Shown here piece after piece: positions 24,494-35,516 of a DNA stretch of 38,031 bases. The notes beneath the pieces were generated by a model. The model saw only the letters and a program-made list of their open reading frames with translations. It ran no database searches and had not been told where the DNA came from. The DNA lies in contig JASWJB010000372.1 of NCBI GenBank assembly GCA_032433595.1, forward strand, positions 1 to 38,031, in the 5' to 3' direction. The number at the start of each line of letters is the position of its first letter. Within the stretch, counting starts at the first letter, position 1. The position numbers were made by a program, and so were the translations under genes. Source of the DNA: Conoideocrella luteorostrata. Taxonomy: Eukaryota; Ascomycota; Sordariomycetes; Hypocreales; Clavicipitaceae.

Positions 24494-25406
24494 GGTGGGG
24501 GGGATTTCTTGTGGGTTTTCCGGGCTATCGTCTCATCATATACTCTTCACTGAGAAGATATGTATGTTGTCTATGCCGTACTGCCAAAAGCGCTATGAGC
24601 TAGTAATGAGCGATGAGCACGGCATTCCTGCTCCAAATTGTTGATGAAAAATTGAGTATAGGGGCAAATTAGTGGCTACGTCTTCACCGAATGCTGACGG
24701 ATGGATGGATGAATGGTGACCGTTGTTGGATTGAGTGGAGATGGCTGGCAGGTCTGTTGACTACTTCAATCGATGCCGCGAGATGTCAAGGCAGACTTAT
24801 GCTTCTATCTCTCCACGACCGGACAGCGAGGTCTATTTATTAAGAAGGTGCCCGTCACTGGCAGTAAGTGTATACTGTACTCTTGGGACGGCTCAGTCGG
24901 CAAGTGAGTAAGAATTGCATTCATTCGCCAGGGGTCAAAGTGTGCACGGTATGACTCTTCGGATCCACGTCCCACTTGATGACCAAGAGGCAAACTTTCT
25001 GGGCGACACTCCAAACAGTATGCCGCAACGAAAGAATATCAGCGCGATGATATTGAAATGAGAAATGCTCGAAAATTGGACGGTTTATCTGACAGTCAAC
25101 ACACTATATTCTTCGACGATGCTGCGCTGGACCGCAATATGAGCTGTCGCAGAACTTGCAGGTGTAAATCTCCCCGCCACCAAAACCAGCAGGCGGTGAA
25201 AATTCTGCCCTCCATATTCTTGGTCATCAGTGCCTTCTCGCAGGGTGTCCCCATCACAAGTTGGCAATCAATAAAGTCCTTGTCGCTTGCCGCCTCCAGG
25301 ACCAGGCCACGACACTCCTTTTTCCTTCGCTATGCATTTATAGCTTGCCAGTAGCCTTTAAAATACTCCCATTTCATTATCTATCCTCCAACGCCACGGC
25401 AACATA
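24494..25406. promoter_or_regulatory. Shared divergent promoter region (RBR ligase / dolichyl-diphosphatase)
   Basis: The 913 bases lie between two start codons pointing away from each other, so both promoters must be here. A GATG/GAATGG-type short repeat is visible near 24700-24717, and a pyrimidine-rich leader precedes the plus-strand ATG. I see no convincing TATA box for either gene and no coding region. Confidence 0.55.
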
Positions 25407-26230
25407 ATGACAGACGACACCGCCCCTCTAGCGTCCCTCTCCGTCACGCACGTCTACTATGTACGTCTCCCTCCATTTTGCCAATTCATCATACCGCGGA
25501 CTCGGTGCCGCACTATTACTCTAATTTCCCCAGTATTCAGTCAATGCTAACATTGTACACCCAGGACCCCGACGACCCCATTTCCCTCCTCTGCGCCTAT
25601 CTAGCCCTCCTCCCCCAGGCGCTCTGCGTTGTCTACGCCACCCTCATCCTCTCCACCCGCGAAATCGAAATATTCTCCATGTTCGCCGGTCAAATGGGTT
25701 GCGAAGCCGTAAACTTCCTCCTCAAACGTCTATTCAAAGAAGAACGGCCACGTAAGATTCACGGCAAAGGGTACGGAATGCCCAGCTCACATGCGCAATT
25801 CCTGGCGTTTTGGAGTGTATCCCTCGCTTTATTCCTCTTGCTTCGTCATAAGCCTCATAATACATCAAGTACGAGCACCGGTTCTGACAAATCTGCACAT
25901 TCACATGGGCGGCCGTGGTCGGTATTGGAAAGACTGGGGATAAGTGTTGCGGCGGGTGTATTGGCCGCTGCTACGGCTTGGAGCAGGATATACTTGAATT
26001 ATCATACGCCTAGACAGGTGATTGCGGGGAGCGTGACGGGTGTAGTGATTGCTTTGGCGTGGTTTGGGGTGACTGCTATAGTGAGGCAGACGGGGCTGTT
26101 GGCATGGGTTTTGGAATTGCCCGCTGCAAGGGCATTGAGGATACGCGATTTGATCGTATGTGAGGACATGTGTCAGGCTGGATGGGAGAAGTGGGAGTTG
26201 AAAAAATTTGGGAAGATGAAGATGAGATAA
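25407..26230 (+). CDS. Dolichyl-diphosphatase (Cax4/Cwh8 type, PAP2 superfamily)
   Basis: The enzyme removes a phosphate from dolichyl diphosphate on the ER lumenal side so the lipid carrier can be reused for N-glycosylation. Exons are 25407-25460 and 25565-26230, giving 239 aa. The first exon encodes MTDDTAPLASLSVTHVYY and joins in phase 0 to DPDDPISLLCAYLALLP. An earlier AG at 25525-25535 would break the frame, so the AG after the TGCTAACAT branch point is used. All three PAP2 signature blocks are present: KRLFKEERP (KX6RP), GMPSSHAQF (PSxH) and SRIYLNYHTPRQ (SRX5HX3Q). Four or more hydrophobic spans surround them. Length and motifs fit the family closely. It is convergent with the 7TM gene downstream. 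Confidence 0.94.
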
Positions 26231-26708
26231 GAGTGGCAGCATGCATATATTGGGGGGCTCTGGGACGCAACATGATAGAATTGATACCCAGTATGTGGAG
26301 GAAGCAACAAAATGCATCACAGATAGGAGTCACATAGTCGGTCTGAATAGAATTGATTGCCCTAACCAGACTTTGTATTCATAGATTTCAGCCCCCAAAA
26401 AGAAAGCGATATCAATATTGTACCGTTGGCGCATTAGAATTGCCATTTCCTTCTATACCAATTGCCTCTGTGAAACCAACCCAGACTCAAGGAAAGGCGC
26501 CTCACCCTATAAATTATACATCATAAATATGTCAAGAATATTGATTTGGCAGAAAAATAAAATCCCATCACCAGTTGGTGCTTGTCTGGCATCCATAGTT
26601 GGGCCAGAGGAGCCTTGTACACAACAAAGCTAATTTTCGAGAACTACTAACGACCACAAGACGGAAGAGGGAGTTATTAGTGGTATTTTTGCCCTTCTTG
26701 CCCCGACT
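26231..26708. other. Convergent intergenic region
   Basis: The 478 bases lie between the stop codons of the plus-strand dolichyl-diphosphatase and the minus-strand 7TM gene, so they should hold two 3' untranslated regions and terminators. The sequence is AT-richer than its surroundings. No coding region is supported. Confidence 0.5.
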
Positions 26709-28760
26709 TTAGATCCATTGAGCTTCTTTGACCCTTGAGGGGTTCTCCGTTATCCAGTTCGGTCTTGGGGGCGGACTAGTTCCAGGACTAATGGATCTGG
26801 TGCCTTTGCTGGTCGGCGACTTCCTTTGCGGGCTGTACACTGTTGGGCTGAGCCGCAATTCTTCGTCATTTGCCTTCTTTGTGACAGCTAGCGGTACTGG
26901 AGGAAGCTGTTTGTCTTTCCGTTCTTTGGCATCATCACCATCTGGAATAATAAGCGAGCTGGGAATGGGAGGGACAGGAACTGTAGACTCTGGTCTCGTT
27001 CGCTGTCCGGATGTCGAAGTACGTGGAATTTGGTAGAAAGATTGTACGGGTGGTAGGTCGTTAATATTAGAGACACGAAGACCAATAGGCACGGTAGCAG
27101 ACGAGCCCACCGATGAATCTCTGGTGTGCTTGCCACCAGCCAAGCGCAAGGTCGGCGGAGCAGGCAATTCATCGGCAAACGGGTTGTTTGTTTTCTCTTT
27201 GCTGGAGGGGGCGTATGCCGTGGCGGGAAGGAGATACATGGACTTAAGGTCTGGTGTAGTATCGCGGGGGAAGAGGTTGTATGAGTTCTTTCGGGTGTGG
27301 TGTTGCCAGGTGTTGGTATTGGTGGTAGTTGCAATGCCAACTGCTGAAGGCTGATTGGAGGCATCAGTAACTTGTACTCCGATGCCGTTGCTTGCCTCAG
27401 CGACGGCTGCTGCACTTTCCATGTCGAGCGGGGGGTAATAACTGCTCACTCGGCGCTCCGGCAGTTTTGCGGGCATTGGGACGGGCTGTTGGATTTGTTT
27501 GGTAAAGACAAAGCTCAAGGGTTTTGTTGTCCCGGGGCGTCTGACAGAGCGCCGAGAATCAAACTCGTGATAGCCCTTTGGACCGATTTTGCCGAGTCTG
27601 CTTGAGCGCAACAACACGTAAAGAGCGCCGTTGTTAAGGCCCGTCAAATTTGCCACCACCACGCCTGCCATAGACAACTGCGACTGCAGTGTACTAACTT
27701 TGGATCCGTCGTCCGCAGAGACTGAGTAGAAGTACGGAACCATAATCGACTAAGACAAGTGTTAGAAAAAAAATTGCCATCTTTGGGCCCGTGTGATTGG
27801 AGGCATCAACTAACCATCATTACAGCACCCAGAGCCATGAACCATGCCATCCATGATGCCGTGATCCTTTGTTGCTCGCCAATGCCGGATACTTGATATA
27901 ACCGGTAAACGGTAACTAGACTACCCATGAGCAAAGTAGATGCAATCCCTATTACCATACCGAAGCAGCCGATGCCCCATCGCCTCAGGAAGAAGAAAAG
28001 CGATGCAAAACAGAAGTTGGGAGGGAGCACGAATCGAGTTAACACGTATGTTCCTATCAATCCGAGCACAGATACTGCGAGGCAAATCGGTAGGCTCCAC
28101 TTGTATCGCCGAGAAAATGGTTGGTATGGCCGAACAGCTTGGAAAATGGCTTCGAGGCCAAATGTAAACTGAATATATGGCACAATGAAGAATGCTTTGG
28201 CCGGGTGTCAGAAGAGTCGTGAGAGGCCGCAATATGGGGGGATTACAGCTCCGAGCTTACCAGGAAGCATGATTTGTGAGAGAGGTGTGCAGCCCAAGAT
28301 CAATGAAGATTGCAGTCCGAAGGATTGGACAACCGCAAATATCATGCCCTGTACCACTATGCTCAACGACAGCACAAACGGGAAGGTCTCAGCAGGACCA
28401 ATCAGCCTCCAAAATGAGGATCTGTCCAACGCGTTAGAATTTAGAATTCTGGATTTCTCAAGATGCAGATGAGATGGCAGCATACCTGAACCTAAAGTCT
28501 GGATCATTCCTCCTCGAATTCATATAGCAGTCCCAGTAAATCCCTGCCGCCGTTGCCGCGCCCGCCATGGCATTGAAACTCGCCAAAATAAGAAATGACG
28601 TTCGAATCGACTTTGAAGCTTGAAATCGTAAAGAGTTGATGAAAGCAGAAGAGCTATTTGGGGGGGAGCCAAATCCATCAGGCGAAGCATTTAGCTGTGG
28701 CAGCCTAGTGTACAGGTCACCAAGCGCCGGCTCTAGCCACCTTGACGCAATGTTATCCAT
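26709..28760 (-). CDS. Seven-span receptor-like membrane protein of unknown function
   Basis: Exons are 28760-28486, 28421-28261, 28194-27815 and 27749-26709, giving 618 aa. I do not recognise a named family. Hydrophobic spans are near residues 52-76, 104-124, 142-164, 180-200, 216-240, 256-280 and 296-318, so seven in all. They are preceded by a short Ser/Asn-rich N-terminus with two possible N-glycosylation sites (NAS, NSS) and followed by a 300-residue Ser/Pro-rich tail with many possible phosphorylation sites (for example RRVSSYYPP, KSPTSKGTRSISPGTSPPPR). This layout resembles a G-protein-coupled receptor, and similar hypothetical proteins occur in Pezizomycotina as far as I remember. A transporter is less likely given the short loops. 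The start is the first in-frame ATG; the frame stays open upstream for 87 codons without an ATG, so a spliced 5' exon adding residues remains possible. Confidence 0.8.
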
Positions 28761-29330
28761 TTGACGGGATTTGGACTTTGTCGTGAGAAAAATCAGTTCT
28801 GCCGAAGCTGTATCGACAAACTGACTTGATATATCTTCGCAACAAACAGACAAAATAGGCGCAGCGCCTTGGCTCAATAGCCGGGACCTATTCGCCACCA
28901 ATGAAGACCATCTACACGACTGCTGGCTTGATATCGACGAGAATCCAAGCCTTGCAGGAAGATTGAAGGGAAGAGAATTGAAGTGAGGTGTAAGATCAAA
29001 CAAAGAGCCTGATGCAGACACACAAGGCTAAAACGATGGAAAGTGGGATTATAGCTTGTTACCTGGGGTAGGAAACGACGCCTATTAAAATTGTATTCGA
29101 TGGTAAGAGGAAACAAGTGATCCGTGCTCAGCGGCTGTCCCGACAGTCGCATAAGGAAGGGGTTTTGAAATGAGTGGTAGATGAGAAAGGATATAGGGAT
29201 CAACCCGGTTTAGAACATAATGTGGTGACAATAACGAAAGTTAAACAGAACCCAAAAAGCAAAGGAAAGTAGAACTTCCACGACTCAGGAAGTTGGAACC
29301 CAAGATGAACGCGGGGGAATGTCAGGTACT

Positions 29331-29375
29331 ATGGCTGATGCTGATGAGGACCTGATGAGGATGAGGATGAGGACC
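29331..29375. repeat. Imperfect GATGAG-rich short tandem repeat
   Basis: Units such as GCTGAT and GATGAG recur about seven times, with two GACCTGATGAG-like stretches. A second group of GGATCAA/GGACCAAG units follows at about 29415-29461. Both lie upstream of the 7TM gene. Confidence 0.7.
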
Positions 29376-32300
29376 TTGGTGGCTTTGACATAAATTGACA
29401 CAATGGTAGACCAGGGACCTGATCTCAGGGACCAAGGGATCAAAGGATCAAGGGACTAGGGATTGTAGTCGGGACGGCGGCTAGCCGAGTCGCTGCCAAA
29501 CAAGAAGAAAGCCCATGCTTGTCAGAAGTCTTTAAACGAGGGGGGTGGGATCAATGTACCAGTGGGCGAATAGTGCACTTGTGGCGTTGAAGGCATGGGT
29601 CTCGGTGAACTTGACAACAAACTTCTGTGCTATCAACTCAAAATCAGGGTCCTAGTCCCAGGGTGGTGTTCCATCAAGGAAGAGTCTGTCGCATTGTCCG
29701 CCAAGCCCATGGATAACGCCACATCCAAGGTAATTGATGTGTCGATTGAGCTACGGAGCACACTGCCTCGAGTTACTGGAGCCGGAGGATTCGCTTCTAT
29801 GTCGGCTGGTCCATGCAACCACACGAGAATATGCTAATGATATCAAGATGCATCGATGCAAGTACCTGCACGATAGATTAACTTTAGATTATTCACTTTA
29901 TGCCAAAAAGACATGTACGACTTTCTAGCGTGAAATCTTCAGAGTTCCCATCGCAAAACAATGTCGTATTGTACCATGATATCCGGTCATCGAAACGACA
30001 AAGCAGAAGCTTTAGCCAGATCTCTCCATGGCGAACTCGGTCGTTGCCTTGGCTCCATGAAACCTAGGCGAGTTGAGGGACTGTGCAAAGCAAGTAAAAT
30101 AACATAACTCAAGGCTAAAAATCCTGCAGAACGTAGAAATCACTGTGTGTGGCTGTTTGGGGTTGCAGAGGTTGAAGCAGTTATGGAACAAGTTCGAGTT
30201 TCGAATGCAGGTAGGATGTGGTGAAGCCCAGGAGCGCTATGCCGAATTGGGAAGACATCATGCTTCCTAACCTCCATCGCGTCCAAGCTCACAGACCTTG
30301 TGAAACATGCCCTACACATATTGGGTCACACTGGGCAACGAATGGACCTTTTTCTTGGCTGCCGACTTTCCCATGTCAGAGCAGTGGGGCAAAAGTTGGG
30401 GATAAGAGCTGTCATGAATCTTGAGTCCCCTAGGTCGCGCGAGGGTCAGCTTGTATGCTGCGCACGATGCGGAATCGAAGCTTGTCGGTTCACCAACCTC
30501 TGCTTGGTCTGCAGCTTCTTTCCGTACTAAACCCTACCTACGCCAAGGCTAAGGAATAACCGAGGAGAAGGGTAGCGATGAGTGTATCAGTTCGCGGTCA
30601 TTCTTCCAATGCAGCAAAGGTGATTGACGTAATGCGAACCGCTCCAAGTCCTCGACTCGGCTCTGTGTGGCGAATGATTTTCAGCGTTCGATTCATTCAT
30701 TTAATGCCATCCATGCTACGATAAATATCTTACTCACGTAACGCACCAGCATGTTTGTACCAAATCGCTGGCTTAGAGAGCCTGCCACATCATGCTCGCG
30801 GAATCACTGGAAAGCAGTTTGCAAAATTGGCCGGTGAGCTACTCTATCACGGTTCAGCCACTCATTGCTGTAACTAAGTGTCGGACGAACGTTGTTCTAG
30901 TAACCTTCTACGGGGAATTAGCCCGCTCTAGACTGATCTAGCACCATTACTGAGCCTCAAAAGCCGTCTCAAGTAGAATTGCATTCACTTGTGCAGGCAG
31001 ATTGACAGGTTGTGAAGCATTAGTGAAACAGGAACAAATACTCCCACCTAGAATCCTGTAGTTGGAGGATATTCTGCGTGGCAAAAGTTGATGGATAGCG
31101 CGCCATAACACTCTCGTTGATTGTTCCATTTCCGCTTCTTCCATATTGTCACTCGGGCATCAATAATGACAGTAAAACGTGGTTCGTCTTGGCCATCGCC
31201 ACTGTTATCTAGCGATGCCCCATGGTCACGAACTGAATGATTGGGCAGAATATTTATTAACTGAGCCTTCGATGTCTACTCTTGCGCCTGATAACAAGAA
31301 AGTAGTAAGACCCGATGCAGTTAGAAAGGCCCAAGCTCCATGGGGTCGAGATTCTTGCATTTTACTTTAAGGTGTCCCTCCCATTTGAGCACTAAATGTA
31401 AATACGATGACTGTTTGGTAGGCTCCCAACATCCTTCTGGCAAGCCACAGAGCAGAATTAGGAGCAAATAGAAGCAATGCTGCAGACCCTGTTAGTCGCC
31501 CGAAACTCTCACGCTCTCACACTGCACCCTGTGAGCACAGACATACGGTTTCCATTAACAATCATTTCTCTGCGTATATTTTATCTACCATACGGCATCG
31601 GACCCTTGACACTGCCGTCACTGTACTGTGCACTCTGTATTCAAGTGCCTACTGTCGTGGATCACATTTCGTGTCGTCATTCCCTTGATGCCTCAGTAAC
31701 GTGGCGGGAAAGAACACGTACGTCACCAAAGGCTTGACGCCCCATTGGCTGGGAAAGATCGTGATTCAGACAACGTCCAACCGGTATCAACCGGCTCGTG
31801 CTCGTCATTGACTTGCTGGGCAACCTCGAGGCGAACAATGCGGAGACCAACCCGGAGACAAACCTCCGCGCAGGACAGATATCTTCTCCACTTGCCGTGC
31901 GTCATTGTAGCGAGCCGCGAACCAGCTGTCCGGCAGGACCCCGCCCCCGCTAGTTTTTTGCCGCGGGGCGTCATTTCAACCTCGTCTGTCTTGTATATCG
32001 ATAAGAACCAAGCGAAAGGCTGCAAATCATGGATACAAATGGCATTACGATAGATTTCAGCCTATTAAGATTGAGCCAGCGTCATGTAAAAGTGGCATAT
32101 TACACGCGTCGAGCCACAATACCACATGAGATTGACGTCATGTTAGCTTCTCAAGCCACGGCTTGTTTGCCCCTTGGACCAGCGGCTGGTCTTTGCACGT
32201 ACAAACAGTACGGGCCCCTGAGCCGAGAGGACTTTCCACCTCAACGAGAGCCTCCCCATCTTGAAGTATTCAGTATTACGCATAGCACGTATTGTCGTAT

Positions 32301-32582
32301 CCACTTGCACTGCCACCGTCCAATAGTGGCTTCTCTCATTGCTTTGTGAGCCAATCCAAATACGCGGAGCTAACATCCCGACGCCATTCCATCCAGCCGT
32401 GCGAGGTACAGCAGCTCTTGAATTGTTGACTGTCCATGACGCAATGCTTTCGTGGACATGATCATGTGAATGTATCCAGACGTGTAGCATTTCTGGAAAG
32501 ACCCCGCATCATGAGGCTCGGTGCCTGTGCTGGTACCTGTCGTTCCTTCGTCATCAAAGTAGCTCCAGGGAACCTGAAATTG

Positions 32583-32588
32583 TATAAA
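32583..32588 (+). promoter_or_regulatory. TATA box of the grg-1 homologue
   Basis: TATAAA lies 140 bases before the start codon of the grg-1 homologue and is followed by a pyrimidine-rich leader (about 32605-32665) and an AC-rich stretch up to the ATG, typical of strongly expressed fungal genes. A GCGGGG sequence on the minus strand (32502-32507) fits the carbon-repressor consensus SYGGRG, but a match this short can be chance. Confidence 0.7.
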
Positions 32589-32727
32589 GAGCACCGCACA
32601 GCTATCCAAATCCCCTTTCCTCCCTTCTCATCACTCCACACACCTCTCAACCTTTTATCTCCAGATTATCAACAAAACAATTATAACTACAAACCACCAA
32701 GATCTTTCAAAACCACACACATCTACA

Positions 32728-32993
32728 ATGGAGTCTATCAAGCAGGGTGCCAACTACGTCGCCGAGTCTGTTCAACAGGCCGCTAGCGGTGTCTCCAAGG
32801 ACACGAACAAGCAGGTTGCCAAGGATTCTGATGCTTCTCTCGGCACTCGGTACGTTTTCATTATGCAATAATTTTTTGTTGCCATATAACTAATCATTTT
32901 CACAGAGCTTCTGCCGCCAAGGATGCCCTAGGTGACAAGGCCAGCGAGAGCAAGCACGACGCCAAGGCCGAGGCTCACAAGCAGCAGATCTAA
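32728..32993 (+). CDS. grg-1: Glucose-repressible / clock-controlled small protein (GRG-1/CCG-1)
   Basis: Exons are 32728-32849 and 32906-32993, giving a 69-aa hydrophilic protein. The intron (56 nt) splits an Arg codon, with a CTAAT branch point 15 bases before the AG. The N-terminus MESIKQGANYVAESVQQAAS and the middle KQVAKDSDAS, then AAKDALGDKASESKHDAKAE, match the GRG-1/CCG-1 family of Neurospora and other ascomycetes, whose transcript rises on glucose loss, with the clock and under stress. The protein has no known enzymatic activity and is expected to be cytosolic and largely disordered or helical. Length equals the family's usual 65-75 residues. The TATA box and pyrimidine-rich leader suit a highly expressed, regulated gene. 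It is convergent with the EBP-type gene, whose stop is 287 bases away. Confidence 0.94.
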
Positions 32994-33279
32994 ATTTTTT
33001 GCTGATTTGCGGTATGGAGGATGACTGAGAACAAGCATGGATGTCTCGGATGGATGAAGTGTATGCATAATACCCCTAGATAACTGAGAAAATTCACGAG
33101 TATTATTTTGAATCTGCAAATCTCATGTGTACGTTCCGAAACGTGATGTTTCGTAGTCACAATTATTATTCTGTCATACATGTAAAATCAAAGTCCCGAC
33201 AATGCAATACAGATTAGAGCTGATCCGGCTTCTCCATACTGATCAAAGTAACGGAAATTTCCGACTTTGTGGTCATAAT

Positions 33280-34138
33280 TTAGTTCGTCTTTTTAACGGA
33301 TTGTAAAGCAAAAGCATTGGAAATTTGGCAGTAAGAGTGTCCCATGGCGAATAAGGGTATTACGACCCACAAAAAGTTGAAAAAGACCAAGTACACCCAC
33401 ATGTACATGAAGTTGCTGCCATCGAGGTTCACATTGCCAGTAAGCCACTCGGGACAAAAGGTCATGAATCCTAGCACTCCAATTAGAAACGTTACGCGAA
33501 TGCTTCGGCAGTTGGCAGCCTTACCTCCATAAAGCTCGGCTGTCGCCAAAACAATCATCCAAAAGTACGCCTTGGGGCTCTGCTTGCTAATCAAATAGCA
33601 AACGTATAATGCAACAGGGCCGTCAAAGAAGACGGTGAGAAGCTCCAGACTCACAACGCCCTATGGTGCGACAAATACAAGAACAAACGTTAGCGCTCTA
33701 AAACTTTACACAAATTCGGCTAGTAAAACTACCAATGGCAATCACACGTACGAGGTCAATGCCGGCCCATCTCTTATCAGCCCGGGCATACACCATCCAC
33801 AGCTGCGCAAACGGATTATCCCCACCGCTCTGCGGTCCATAGATCCTCTTGTTCTCCCATCCTAGAAAGTTGAAGGGTGTGGGAAACAAGCTTGCGACAT
33901 CTGTGTCCACGTCCGGGGTGATGTATGAGAAGAAGCAGTGGTACAGAAAGCTCCCCTCGAGGATGAAGTGGCACAGCGCGTCGGCGAGATGCCAGATGAA
34001 TAGGAATCGTAATGTGGATGACGTAGATGCGGGGAGGACAGATTTGGAGGTCAGGTACGCGACGAGGACGATGGCCAGGGTTGCGAGCAACGAGATTATG
34101 GTAGTAGTGTCGAAGAGATCGGGGGGCAGGTCAGCCAT
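33280..34138 (-). CDS. EBP-type (EXPERA) membrane protein, sterol isomerase-like
   Basis: Exons are 34138-33752 and 33660-33280, giving 255 aa. The emopamil-binding-protein family includes 3-beta-hydroxysteroid Delta8,Delta7-isomerases of animals and plants; yeast and most fungi use the unrelated Erg2 for that step. Family hallmarks are HLADALCHFILEGSF (about 51-65; His and Glu are the expected catalytic-type residues), AQLWMVYARADKRW (about 110-123) and VVSLELLTVFFDGP (about 131-144). Four or five hydrophobic spans follow the family pattern, two of them in the second exon. The C-terminus reads SVKKTN, which ends in a dilysine KKxx form and would keep the protein in the ER. Whether it is an isomerase or only a related ER protein cannot be told by eye. 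The neighbours are grg-1 (convergent) and NAD kinase (same strand, 1.4 kb upstream). Confidence 0.88.
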
Positions 34139-35516
34139 GATGGGATTGATGAGAAGGGTTTGGGAGGCTGTGCTTATTTGCGACGTAGACGGGCGGGTGA
34201 TCAGTCACCTGGACGGCAGGATGGGCCGAAGAATACTTGACGAAACGAAAGTCCTTGGATGATGTTTGACGGTGTTATGTTTTGTGGCGTGGAGGATTAG
34301 GAGGCAGCTCACGGAGATGAGGCTGCAGGCCCGTCCCTTTGGTCCACCACCCCTGACGGAGCATTCCTCCCCACACCATTAGCTGCTTCTCCCGTTCACT
34401 GCAAATTTACAACCCCCCCCCCCCCAAGAGCCTAGCAGTTTTCTTCACCCCCTTCGCAGATACTATGTGAAGAAGATACCTCGTCGTCCATACAATCCAA
34501 CCCAATAGTGACCATCGCGAGAAGCCGTAGATGTGTTGAAGCTCATTTTTATTTTCCGTGCTAGTCTGTCTACCGGAAATGATTCCAGTCAGTCACCCAC
34601 TATACGGAGTACGTTGAATACCTTCAATTCCAGCGAGATCATCTCGGATATATAATAAGAAAAATACACAGGAGCAAATCACCATCAATGCATACAGTGA
34701 CAGACTAGCTTGTTAGCAGGAAGTCAGAACCACATCGGCGAATGGCGACTGGGTTCTTCTGTCCATCCAGATGCAAAAAAAAATGCCTCAATGTACTTTG
34801 TCCTGAACTTTGATGGATGGATGGTCGAATCTATGTTGCTCCTCTCCAACCATGCCATCTTGACTCTCCTTTGAAAATGCTTGTTGATTTATGCGTTGCG
34901 TTGAAAGTCGGTATCTCGGTATTCCCGGTGGACTGGCTCGTTCGTCACTGCAACTAGCAGAGAGGGCGTGCATGCCCTTGTACGTTGGCTATTATTCGTT
35001 TCTGGTCATGGCGCGGGCGCAGGGTTCTTTTTCCTTTCTCTCCCTCCCTCCTTCCTTCCTTTGGCCCTTCTGGAAGCATGAATGATAGACGTGGCTTAGA
35101 TGGTTATCGGAAACCCCCACGAAGCAAACCCCACGATGCTTATTTGAAACGCTGTTAGAGTGGTCATTTACATAGTCAGCTGGGCGTCCGAAGTACAAGC
35201 AGCATTTTGTTTCACGGCCATGCCGAGAGCTAGTGCTGGTTATACATCATGCGAATCGTTTGTTGCCATTGCCTTGTGGGGGATACGCATAACCTTGATT
35301 TGACTTGTCTTTTATTTCTACTTACAACCCAGTTCGTGTCCTGAGCTAACTTTAAAATTAACAAAAAATTAATAAAAATTATCAGTAAGAAAGGTTATCC
35401 AATGTTTATACTATATCATGAAACATGATAATGCTCACATGTCCATAAACTCCACCAAAAACCCAGATATCTGCAACCAAATCATGCAAGCAATCTACCT
35501 CAAAACTCCCCACCTT
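34139..35516. other. 1.4 kb intergenic region (EBP-type promoter / NAD kinase 3' side)
   Basis: No coding region is supported. It contains a run of thirteen cytosines (34413-34425), one exact copy of the dispersed nonamer (34603-34611), the only one outside the left half of the window, and an AT-rich stretch around 35340-35410 near the NAD kinase 3' end. Confidence 0.5.

Larger units (their letters stand above)
28761..32727. other. 4.0 kb largely non-coding region between the 7TM gene and grg-1
   Basis: The left part (about 28761-29300) should be the leader and promoter of the 7TM gene; it holds an intron-like segment (GTAACAAGCTATAAT to TTTTAG on the minus strand, about 29065-29023) that may be a 5' leader intron. 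The right part holds the grg-1 promoter. In between I see only open frames under about 115 codons, overlapping and without domains. A frame at 30300-30530 ends in several closely spaced cysteines but has no homologue I recognise. No tRNA or transposase signature was seen. Confidence 0.5.

Noticed and set aside
30300..30530. 76-codon frame ending in a cysteine-rich stretch
   Set aside because: Cysteine spacing fits no zinc-binding family I know, and there is no intron-supported extension; probably chance.
33849..34262. 137-codon plus-strand frame
   Set aside because: Antisense of EBP-type exon 1 and its promoter.
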